64,000 nucleotides of DNA from an uncultured Ruminococcus sp. (lineage in GTDB: Bacteria > Bacillota > Clostridia > Oscillospirales > Ruminococcaceae): the NCBI GenBank assembly GCA_902780695.1, contig CACZGM010000001.1, positions 1-64,000 on the forward strand. Reading direction: 5' to 3'. The notes beneath the pieces were generated by a model. It made no database searches, was not told the DNA's origin, and worked only from the letters and a program-made list of their open reading frames with translations. Of the stretch, positions 43,662-52,151 are shown in pieces. The translations under genes and the position numbers were made by a program. Numbering within the stretch: the first letter of the stretch is position 1; each line of letters starts with the position of its first letter.

Positions 43662-44110
43662 CCAGCCCCCTTTAAAAAAGGGGGCTGGACACCCTAAACT
43701 AATGCAGTATTTCAGAGCGTACAGCTATGGGCAGCTTTTGACTGAAACGCAGTGGGGTTGGTAGAGATTCCGTTCCTAAAATAACAAATAACCGCACAGA
43801 TTGTTAGTCTGTGCGGTTTCAATTTTACCATATATAGAAGAGAATAACTAACCGAGTGTGCTGTTGTTGCTGCTTTATATGTGCGCTTCGTGCGCACTTT
43901 TGGCAGCAACTACCACTGCATCATGCAGTGCACCTTCCGATAGAAGAATGTCGCTACGCATTACGGAGCGGCGCGTTCGCCGCCCGCACAGATTGTTAGT
44001 CTGTGCGGTTTCTTTTTTACCATATATAGAAGAGAATAACTAACCGAGGTGCTGCACCTTCCGATAGAAGAATGTCGCTACGCATTACGCCGCGGGGCGT
44101 TCCCCGCCGC
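43662..44110. repeat. Composite intergenic repeat, copy 2, internally duplicated
   Basis: Hairpin CCAGCCCCC/GGGGGCTGG (43662-43688), ACTGAAACGCAGTGGGGTTGG (43741-43761), terminator AACCGCACAGA/TCTGTGCGGTT (43790-43818), then AGAAGAGAATAACTAACCGAG and CTTCCGATAGAAGAATGTCG blocks. The section from the terminator onward occurs twice (about 43790-43984 and 43984-44110). The second terminator, CCGCACAGA/TCTGTGCGG at 43984-44008, is followed by TTTCTTTTTT. The region ends at the stop of the minus-strand kinase. Confidence 0.8.
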
Positions 44111-44116
44111 AGCGTA

Positions 44117-46798
44117 TCAGATGATCGCCCTGATCTTCTCCGCGGTCTCAGTCAGCATTTCCTTCAGTTCTGTATTATGCTCGGCAATATACTCTCTGTC
44201 GTCATTCTTCGCGGCATTTTCGAGCGCCTTCGCAAGCTCCGATATGCTGTCCGCGCCCACCGTCTTGGACACGCTTTTGAGCGAATGAACAAGTATGCGG
44301 TAATTCTCCAGATCGCCGGTCTCATACGAACGGCACAGATCCGAGAGCCGGTTCTCCGCCGTTCCCGCGTAGTCGGTCAGCATCTCACAGTAGAACCCGA
44401 GATCTCCCGCGCAGTACGCAAGCCCGGACTTCACCGACAATCCCGCCCTGCTCAGCCCTGCAAGCACTTCATCGCCGCTTCCGGGGCTTTTTGCCTTGTT
44501 CTCCGCACCGTGAGCGTTATCTGCGCTGTCGTCCGCCGGTGCGAATTCCAGAATACCGTCCGTATCTTCGGAGCTGTCTGCGGGCGCTCCGGCTGCGGCT
44601 TCCCGCTTGCCGGAAGGCTCGTCCTGTATTTCCGCGCACTCCTTCGGCAGATATTCCGCCAGCGTTTCGGCAAGGCGTGATATCTCGATAGGCTTGGAAA
44701 GATAATCGTCAAAGCCCGCTTCAAGATACATCTCCTTCGCGCCGTTCACCGCGTTCGCCGTCAGCGCGATAACATCGGTCTCGTCGGGGATCAGATGCTC
44801 CTCACGCAGCTTTTCCAGTGTTTCTATGCCGTCCATTTTCGGCATCATGTGGTCAAGGAAAAGTATGTCGTAGGTCTTGCTGCGCATGATCTCTATGGTC
44901 TCCGCGCCCGACAGCGCCGTATCAGCTTTTATGCCGAACAGCCTGAGCAGATTTTCGGCGACCTTTATGTTCATATCATTGTCGTCGGTGACAAGCACCC
45001 TTGCGCCGGGATATGACGCTCTCGCCTTTTCCCTGCGCTCCGCGCGGTTCGCGTGACGCTCAAGGATATTGCCGATAGGCTTCTCATCGTAAATTCCCTG
45101 CTTTATCTCAAAGGAGAACACCGAGCCGACGCCGTAAACGCTCTCGACTTCGAGCTTGCTGTCCATGAGTGCCAGCAGCTTGGTGACTATCGCCATTCCG
45201 AGACCCGTACCCTCTATATTGCGGTTTCTTGTCTCGTCAAGCCTCGAAAAGGACTCGAACAGCTTTTCCATGTCTTCCTGTCTTATGCCTATGCCGGTAT
45301 CCTTCACCGATACCGCGAGAACTATCTCGCCGTCGGAACGGCTTTTGCCCGATACGGAGAAGGTTATGCTGCCGCGCTCGGTGTACTTGACCGCGTTCGT
45401 GAGCAGATTGGTTATAACCTGCGACACTCTCACGTCGTCGCCGTACATCACGCCCGGAAGCTCCGGATCGGCTTTAACGATGAATTCCAGTCCCTTCTTT
45501 CTTGCGCGTTCGGAAACGCTGTTCACAAGGTTGTTTATCATGGAGGCGGTATCGTATTTTACCGGGATTATCTCCATTTTTCCGTCATTGATCTTTGAGA
45601 AGTCGAGTATGCTGTTGATAAGCGACAGAAGCGTTCTGCCCGCGGTCTGGATATTCTCCGAATATTCAAGGATATTGTCGCTGTCCGATTCCCGCAGTAT
45701 CATCTCGTTCATGCCGAGTATTGCGTTTATCGGGGTGCGTATCTCGTGGGACATCTGCGCAAGGAAGTCGCCCTTTGCCTTGTTCGCGGCATCTGCGGCG
45801 GACTTTTCGAGCCGCAGCAGTTCCGTTTCGTAAGTTTTCTGCTGCTCGCTTATTTTGAGAGCCTCCGCCTCGCGTCCTATCTTCTGTTCATTGCGGTAGG
45901 CGAGGTAATAGAACAGCGCTATCAGCAGGAACACGACCGCATATACCACGACATTTACCGTCAGCTGCGAGTACATCTCCTTGAACAGCTCGTCGTTCCC
46001 GACGACAATAACGACATACCACCGGTTCATTACCGAATCCGTGAACACGGTGCATTGCTTGCCGTTGACCTTTGTCTCGAAGCGTCCGGTGCCTGTGCTT
46101 TTCAGCTTTTCCATAAGCTCCGCACCGCCGTCGATATCTCCGACGGACTCGCCGTTAAGTGCGGTTTCCCTGTGTGCGACCACCGTTCCGTCGCGGTCGA
46201 GTATCATTCCGTAGCCCTTGCCGTTTATGCTGGTGTTGTCTATCACGTCCTGTATGTGGTTTGTATATACATCGAGCGCGATAACGCTCTCATGGTCTGA
46301 AAGCAGTCTGCATACCGATATCACCACCGCGCCCGTCTGCGCATCGACATAGGGCGGCACGATGACGAGTTCGCCTCGTCCCTCCCTGGCAAGCAAATAC
46401 CAGTCGCGCTTGGTGGGCTCGTAACCCTCCGGCGGCACCCAGTTAAGTCCGTCGAAATACTTGCCCCCGATATATCCGTAAAGTCCGGTGTAGTTCTCGT
46501 CAAACTGGCTTTTGTGCCGCTGCGTTTCCTCCACGATATAGTCGAGTATCTTCTCCTCGGGCTCATTGTTCGCCATCATGAAGTCAACGGTGTCACCCGT
46601 TATCCACAGCACGCTTCTGGCTGTATCAAGATAGTTTCCGAGACTTGCCGAGATACCCGTTGTCTTGTCTCCGCCGACCTCATATATATTCGATACCGAT
46701 ATGCGGTAGAACAGATCAGACGTATATGCTATGACAAGAACCATTATTATCAGCGTAGTGGCAAGCGGGAGTGTAAGATTCAGCTTGTTCCTTTTCAC
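44117..46798 (-). CDS. Hybrid histidine kinase, dCache-HisKA-HATPase-REC-Hpt
   Basis: A protein of about 893 residues. A first helix (LPLATTLIIMVLVIAYT) leads into an extracellular dCache-like sensor of about 260 residues (GYIGGKYFDGLNWVPPEGYEPTKRDWYLLA, DVYTNHIQDVI), then a second helix, HisKA MSHEIRTPINAILG, HATPase GTGLGMAIV, receiver FLDHMMPKMDG and Hpt VHSLKSVSKTVG. The receiver-Hpt linker carries ILEFAPADD. dCache domains usually bind small molecules such as amino acids. Start GTG 46798 is preferred because AAAGGAG lies 8 bases upstream; the longer reading from GTG 46831 lacks one. Last gene of a four-gene operon. Confidence 0.88.
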   Translation of the reverse strand: MKRNKLNLTLPLATTLIIMVLVIAYTSDLFYRISVSNIYEVGGDKTTGISASLGNYLDTARSVLWITGDTVDFMMANNEPEEKILDYIVEETQRHKSQFDENYTGLYGYIGGKYFDGLNWVPPEGYEPTKRDWYLLAREGRGELVIVPPYVDAQTGAVVISVCRLLSDHESVIALDVYTNHIQDVIDNTSINGKGYGMILDRDGTVVAHRETALNGESVGDIDGGAELMEKLKSTGTGRFETKVNGKQCTVFTDSVMNRWYVVIVVGNDELFKEMYSQLTVNVVVYAVVFLLIALFYYLAYRNEQKIGREAEALKISEQQKTYETELLRLEKSAADAANKAKGDFLAQMSHEIRTPINAILGMNEMILRESDSDNILEYSENIQTAGRTLLSLINSILDFSKINDGKMEIIPVKYDTASMINNLVNSVSERARKKGLEFIVKADPELPGVMYGDDVRVSQVITNLLTNAVKYTERGSITFSVSGKSRSDGEIVLAVSVKDTGIGIRQEDMEKLFESFSRLDETRNRNIEGTGLGMAIVTKLLALMDSKLEVESVYGVGSVFSFEIKQGIYDEKPIGNILERHANRAERREKARASYPGARVLVTDDNDMNIKVAENLLRLFGIKADTALSGAETIEIMRSKTYDILFLDHMMPKMDGIETLEKLREEHLIPDETDVIALTANAVNGAKEMYLEAGFDDYLSKPIEISRLAETLAEYLPKECAEIQDEPSGKREAAAGAPADSSEDTDGILEFAPADDSADNAHGAENKAKSPGSGDEVLAGLSRAGLSVKSGLAYCAGDLGFYCEMLTDYAGTAENRLSDLCRSYETGDLENYRILVHSLKSVSKTVGADSISELAKALENAAKNDDREYIAEHNTELKEMLTETAEKIRAII

Positions 46799-46835
46799 AT
46801 TTCCGCTCCTTTCGTGGAGATCAGTACTCACACGG

Positions 46836-49508
46836 TCATTTATGCTTGAGAAGCAGTCCGAAGGTTCCCTCGCCGCAGTTTACCGCGACAGCCGGAGAAG
46901 CCTTGTGGAAATAGATATGCCTGAAATTCATCTTTTTTCCGGCATAGTTCCTGATCTCGTCAAGCTCACGCTTCGTAAGCCCGACATAGGTAACGAACAG
47001 GATATCGTCGTCTATATCGCTCTTTGCGCGCAGGACATTGTCTATGTATTGTTTCCATACCCGCTCCCTCGCGCCGAAGTAGATGCCGCCGACAGAGAGC
47101 CTGCCGTTCCTCATTACAAGAACGGGTCTTGCCATAAACGACTTCATTATATCGGCTACCCGTTTGCTTACCTGATGCGCCCTCGCGAGGTAGTCAAGAT
47201 TATCTACCACGAAGCTGGTCTTTACCTTCGATTTCAGCTGTTCTATCCGTTCTGAGATCTCGGCGGGCGTCTTTCCCGCTTCCGCAAGCCTGCAGGCTTC
47301 GATGACGAGCAGACCCTGACCGCTGGAGAGGTGTCCGGTATCTATTACAGTAACGTTGTCGAATGCCGCGGCCGCTTCCTTTGCGGCATGACAGCCGCTG
47401 TTCGTGACCTTCGACGATATGGATATGTGGATTATGTTGTTCGCCTTTGCGAGGTTCTCCGCAAAGAACTCCTCATGTGTCCTTACGTCCGGAGACTTGG
47501 TCATTACGCTGCGGGAATTGTCGCGCATATAGTTGAGCAGCCCCATTGTCTCGATCTCGCAGCCGTCAAGGAATACGCCGTCCTCCGTGCAGACACTGTG
47601 CGGCAGAACGGATATGCCGTACTCGTCGATAAGCTCCTGCGGCAGGTCGGCAACGCTCTCGGTGGTCACGATTATGTTCTTCTTCCGCTGGTCGGAGCGC
47701 ATCCACGATATGGTCTCCTCCAATATCTCGCTGTCCTCGCCGTAGAGGAAAACTATGTCGCTCGGCAGCAGCCTGCAAAGCTCGTTTTCAAGCTCGTTGC
47801 CGTTCACCGGCTTGGTGAGGTATCCGTCAAATCCCTCGCTTGCGTAGAGCGTCCTGCTGTCACTTCCCACGTTTGCGGTAAGCGCGACTATCTTTGCGTC
47901 TCTGCACCTGCCGCCGACCTGCGTGCGGATATTCCTGTGGCACTCTATTCCGTCCATATCCGGCATAAGGTGATCCATAAATATAACGTGGTACTCGTTC
48001 GCCAGCGTCTTTTTGAGAGCCTCAGCGCCGCTTGACACGGTCTCTACCTGTACCTTAGTGTCGCGCAGCAGCTTTCTGATAACGAGAAGGTTTGACTCGT
48101 TGTCGTCAACGACAAGCACCTTCGCGTCCGGAGCCTCGAATCTGCGGTTGTAATTGACCCGTCTGCTCAGATCATGCCGCCTTTCGAGATTGAGCTCTCC
48201 GATGCTCTGGTCTCCCATAACCACCTGCGGTATCTCGACAATAAATGTCGAGCCCTTCATATAAACGCTGTTTACGGTGACCGTTCCGCCCATAAGCTCC
48301 GCAAGCTGCTTCACTATCGAAAGACCGAGACCCGTACCTTCGATATGGCGGTTGTGGTCCTCATCCGCGCGCTTGAACGCAGTGAACAGGTAGGGGATAT
48401 CCTCTTTCTTGATGCCTATTCCCGTATCGGTGACGGTATATATGATGCTGAGGGTATTGCCGTCGCGCTCGCCGCACTGCATGGACAGCGACACGGAACC
48501 CTCCTTCGTGTACTTTATGGCATTGTTGAGAACATTTATCAGTATCTGCTTTATGCGCACCTCGTCGCCTATCAGCTCATAGGGTATATCCGGCGCGACG
48601 TTCACGCGGAAGTCGAGGTTTTTCTGCTTCGCCCTTATCCACAGCATACCGACGATCTCCGACAGCATATCGCCGGGGTGATATACGCCGTTGGTAAGCT
48701 GCATCTGACCGGATTCGAGCTTTGACATATCGAGTATGTCGTTGATAAGGTGCAGCAGCATCTTTCCCGCAGAGCCGATATTCGCAGCGTCCTCTGCGAC
48801 CTCCTCCGAGATGTTCTCACGCAGTATCATCTCATTCAGACCGATTATCGTATTTATCGGGGTGCGTATCTCGTGGCTCATGCTGGAGAAGAAACGGCTC
48901 TGTGAAATATTGAGGTTTTCGATCTCCTTTTTCTGTTTCTGACTGATCTTGACCTCGCGGTCATACATCATATTCTGCAGCGTGACCATTACGGTCACGC
49001 ATATACTGATAAGCACCAGCGCCGCGAAAGAGAACGAGTGCGCCATAAGCGGGCTGTTCGGGACGACAAGCTCCGGCATATAGCAGGAAAGTCCCCAGCA
49101 GGTCGCGGAAACAAGCGTGTCCATGATCATGAACAGCACCTTTGCTTTTCCCTTCATGCTTATGTTTATCAGCACAACGCCGAACAAAAACCACAGCGGA
49201 GCGTCGCCGTATATGCCGCCGCCGAAGAAGAAGGTCATAGGCTGATACACAAACACGATACCCGCCGTTATTATCATCGCCCCGACCGTTATCCTGTCAA
49301 GCCTTACCGACAGTACAACGACCGCCGTCAGCAGCACGATACCGGCTAAAAGGAACAGTATATCCCTCAGTGTCCCGCCGATCAGTACTATCTCGACGAG
49401 CGTTATCAGCCACGAAGCGATCGTTACCGACGTTATCAGCACGAACATGCGTTCATGCATATCTATCTCGTTGTTGAACAAGAATTCCTTGATCTTTTTG
49501 AGCTTCAT
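46836..49508 (-). CDS. Hybrid histidine kinase fused to a DegV domain
   Basis: An 890-residue protein: about six N-terminal helices (20-190), HisKA MSHEIRTPINTIIGLNEMIL, HATPase NVLNNAIKYTKEG and GTGLGLSIV, a receiver with FMDHLMPDMDGIE, and then, where the sister kinases have Hpt, a complete DegV-type domain (about 605-890). The DegV signs are IIVTTESVADLPQELIDEY, DGVFLDGCEI, TKSPDVRTHEEFF, SISSKVTNSG and VIDTGHLSSGQGL. DegV proteins bind fatty acids, in staphylococci as the FakB subunits of fatty acid kinase. The fusion suggests that lipid binding tunes the phosphorelay, or the reverse. The next gene starts 37 bases on. Confidence 0.88.
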   Translation of the reverse strand: MKLKKIKEFLFNNEIDMHERMFVLITSVTIASWLITLVEIVLIGGTLRDILFLLAGIVLLTAVVVLSVRLDRITVGAMIITAGIVFVYQPMTFFFGGGIYGDAPLWFLFGVVLINISMKGKAKVLFMIMDTLVSATCWGLSCYMPELVVPNSPLMAHSFSFAALVLISICVTVMVTLQNMMYDREVKISQKQKKEIENLNISQSRFFSSMSHEIRTPINTIIGLNEMILRENISEEVAEDAANIGSAGKMLLHLINDILDMSKLESGQMQLTNGVYHPGDMLSEIVGMLWIRAKQKNLDFRVNVAPDIPYELIGDEVRIKQILINVLNNAIKYTKEGSVSLSMQCGERDGNTLSIIYTVTDTGIGIKKEDIPYLFTAFKRADEDHNRHIEGTGLGLSIVKQLAELMGGTVTVNSVYMKGSTFIVEIPQVVMGDQSIGELNLERRHDLSRRVNYNRRFEAPDAKVLVVDDNESNLLVIRKLLRDTKVQVETVSSGAEALKKTLANEYHVIFMDHLMPDMDGIECHRNIRTQVGGRCRDAKIVALTANVGSDSRTLYASEGFDGYLTKPVNGNELENELCRLLPSDIVFLYGEDSEILEETISWMRSDQRKKNIIVTTESVADLPQELIDEYGISVLPHSVCTEDGVFLDGCEIETMGLLNYMRDNSRSVMTKSPDVRTHEEFFAENLAKANNIIHISISSKVTNSGCHAAKEAAAAFDNVTVIDTGHLSSGQGLLVIEACRLAEAGKTPAEISERIEQLKSKVKTSFVVDNLDYLARAHQVSKRVADIMKSFMARPVLVMRNGRLSVGGIYFGARERVWKQYIDNVLRAKSDIDDDILFVTYVGLTKRELDEIRNYAGKKMNFRHIYFHKASPAVAVNCGEGTFGLLLKHK

Positions 49509-49522
49509 GCGATCCTCCGTCC

Positions 49523-52150
49523 TTATTCCCCGTCTTCCGGAGCAAATTCCAGAACACCGTCGCTGTCGTTTTCCGGTTCAAATTCAAGCGATTCTTCTTC
49601 ATCTTCACCGCCGCTGTCCGGCGCAATGCCGCAGACCTGCCTTATCAGACCGGTAAGAAAGTCATACCGCACGATTACTCCGGCGTGATGCTCGCTTATA
49701 TATGCGCTGTCTCCGTCCTTTGCCGCTTGTTCGAGCGCCTTTGCGCTCTCGGACAGACCCGTGCAGCCTATCATTCTGGAAGTGCTTTTCAGCGCGTGTA
49801 CAAGTATTGCGTAGTTCTTAAGGTCGCCCTCCGCGAAATACTTCTCCATTCCGGTGCGCTTTTCGTCGGATTCGGCAGCGAACTGTACCAGCAGCGATCT
49901 GTAGAAATCACTGTCATTCATGCAGTACTTCAGTCCCGCAGCGGTATCGACGCCCGCCTTTTCAAGCTCGGCATAAAAGTCGCCGCCGTCGGAGGATCCC
50001 TGCGTATGTTCCGGCGTTGCTGCCGGCTCCCGTACCGCTGCCGCGTCCTGCTCCGGCTCGTCTGCCGCGCCGTCATTCCGCTGTCTGCCGCCGGAGGTGT
50101 CGTAGGTTATCTTCGATGCGGGAAGCACCCTTTTCAGCACACGTTCGAGCTCCACAAGATCAACGGGCTTGCTGACAAAACCGTCAAAGCCCTCGGACAG
50201 GAACATCTCCTTCGCCGTGCTCACGGCGTTTGCGGTAAGCGCAACTATCGGAAGATCATGACCGGCGCGGCGGGAATCCGCACGGATGTGCTTCATAGCC
50301 TCAACGCCGTCCATTCCGGGCATCATGTGATCCATGAATACTATGTCGTACCTGTTGCTGCGGCACATATCAATGGATTCCGTACCGGAGGAGGCGGTAT
50401 AAACGGTCATGCCGTAGCGTCCGAAAATGCTCTTCGCCACGATCAGGTTCATGCGCTCGTCATCGACCACAAGGGCGCTGACAGTATCACAGCGCATTCT
50501 GCCGTTCTCTGACATATCGCCGTTGTGCTCTTCATTAAGTATCGAAGCGACCGGGAAGCAGTAGAACGGCTTTTCCATTACCCGGACATTAGAATTTCCG
50601 GGCGGCACAAAACCGCCGTTCGCCACAACGGCAACGGTCATCTTCTTCGCGAGCTCTTCCATAAGTCCGGCGTTTTCCTCATACTCCTCCTCGGCAACGA
50701 AAAGGTGTGTGAGCCGTACATTGTGCAGCAGCTTGTCAAGGCTGACGACATTGTCAACTCTGTGCATCTGCACGCCGAGCCCCTTTACTATATTGCGGAC
50801 GGTAATATTGTAGTATTCGCGTACCGAGGGGTGCGAGAATTTCTCAAAGTGAAGGAATCCGCCGAGACACAGCTTGCTCCTGTCGGTAAGCGACATACAG
50901 CTGCTCTCGTCAACGACCTTCTGCGGTATGCTCACATGGACGGAGGTACCCTTGCCGGGAGTGCTCTCAACGCGCAGGAAACCGCCGAGGGACGAAACAA
51001 AGCCGCAAACTACCGGCATACCAAGTCCGAGACCGCTGCTCGATCTCGTTCTGCCGGAATTTGCCTGATAGAAGCGCTCGGATATGCGCTCCGTCTCTTC
51101 GGGTGTCATACCTATGCCGGTATCGGTCACTTCGATGCACAGGTTTACGCCGTAGTCTTTTTTTATGGAGGAAATGCGGACATAGACACCTCCCTCGCGG
51201 GTGTATTTCAGTCCGTTCATTATCAGGTGACGCAGTATCTTTTTCAGCTTGACCACGTCGGTGTTCATGACCGCCGGTATGGCGGGGTCAACGTCTATGA
51301 TAAGCTCGATGTGTTCGGGCTTGTCGGGTCTTATTTCATTCACAAGGTCGTTCAGCAGCGACGCGAGCATATAGTCCTCGTCGTTGCGCGCCAGCATACC
51401 GCGGTCTATCTCGGAATAGTCGAGGATATCGCCTATCTGGTCGGCTACGCGCTTGCCCGCGTTATAGACCGATATCATATCCGTGCGTACGGCATCGTCC
51501 TTCTCCTTGTCGGCGCAAACGCGTGAAAGTCCCATTACCGCGTTTATCGGCGTGCGTATCTCGTGGGATACGTTTGCAAGGAAGTCGTTAAGTCTGTCGG
51601 TAGAGTCGATGAGCTGCTCTATCTCCTCATGGGTATTTCCGAGAACGCTCAGCCACTTGTCTATGACCGACCTTGCTATCTTGCCGGCAATAATGATGAT
51701 AAAGAAGTGCAGGGCTATCCTTGATATTATAAGCGAGTCGAAAGCGTCTCCCGCAGATATCATGGCGATGACATCATACCCCATTGTTATGAAGTATGTT
51801 ATCTGGCACAGCAATATAAGCGGTTTATTCGCCGTCACCGTGAACAGAAGCAGCACAGCCGTCATAACGAGAGCCGCGTCGAACATACTCGTCGGATGTA
51901 TGCCGTAAAAGAAGTAGGTACACATCATAAATATCGAATACATCCACAGTCTCGAATTGTCGGGGAGAGACTGCCGTATATGCATTATCCAGCTCAGGGC
52001 GACCGCCGCGGCTATAAGGATAAGCGCCCACAGTTCCCACGAAAGCAGCAGGGATTCGGCAATAAGCATAGCGGACAATACCGAATAGCTGATAAGTATA
52101 GTAAGATGAGATGTCTGAAACAGCTCGTTTTTACGCGTATTGGGCTTCAT
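49523..52150 (-). CDS. Hybrid histidine kinase, MASE-like-HisKA-HATPase-REC-Hpt
   Basis: An 875-residue protein with about six membrane helices in residues 15-165, HisKA NVSHEIRTPINAVMGLSR, HATPase (KYTREGG, DTGIGMTPEE, GLGLGMPVV), a degenerate receiver-like insert of about 110 residues, a true receiver with FMDHMMPGMDG and an Hpt with VHALKSTSRM. The C-terminus is highly acidic and repeats the motif: LEFEPENDSDGVLEFAPEDGE (written here in two halves, LEFEPENDSD and GVLEFAPEDGE). It starts 1 base after the stop of the HD-GYP gene and ends 14 bases before the DegV-fusion kinase, so the operon is tight. Confidence 0.87.
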   Translation of the reverse strand: MKPNTRKNELFQTSHLTILISYSVLSAMLIAESLLLSWELWALILIAAAVALSWIMHIRQSLPDNSRLWMYSIFMMCTYFFYGIHPTSMFDAALVMTAVLLLFTVTANKPLILLCQITYFITMGYDVIAMISAGDAFDSLIISRIALHFFIIIIAGKIARSVIDKWLSVLGNTHEEIEQLIDSTDRLNDFLANVSHEIRTPINAVMGLSRVCADKEKDDAVRTDMISVYNAGKRVADQIGDILDYSEIDRGMLARNDEDYMLASLLNDLVNEIRPDKPEHIELIIDVDPAIPAVMNTDVVKLKKILRHLIMNGLKYTREGGVYVRISSIKKDYGVNLCIEVTDTGIGMTPEETERISERFYQANSGRTRSSSGLGLGMPVVCGFVSSLGGFLRVESTPGKGTSVHVSIPQKVVDESSCMSLTDRSKLCLGGFLHFEKFSHPSVREYYNITVRNIVKGLGVQMHRVDNVVSLDKLLHNVRLTHLFVAEEEYEENAGLMEELAKKMTVAVVANGGFVPPGNSNVRVMEKPFYCFPVASILNEEHNGDMSENGRMRCDTVSALVVDDERMNLIVAKSIFGRYGMTVYTASSGTESIDMCRSNRYDIVFMDHMMPGMDGVEAMKHIRADSRRAGHDLPIVALTANAVSTAKEMFLSEGFDGFVSKPVDLVELERVLKRVLPASKITYDTSGGRQRNDGAADEPEQDAAAVREPAATPEHTQGSSDGGDFYAELEKAGVDTAAGLKYCMNDSDFYRSLLVQFAAESDEKRTGMEKYFAEGDLKNYAILVHALKSTSRMIGCTGLSESAKALEQAAKDGDSAYISEHHAGVIVRYDFLTGLIRQVCGIAPDSGGEDEEESLEFEPENDSDGVLEFAPEDGE

Positions 52151-52151
52151 T

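Noticed and set aside
45746..46300. Plus-strand frames of 180 or more codons across the minus-strand kinase operon
   Set aside because: All overlap well-conserved kinase domains in antisense and have no ribosome binding sites.
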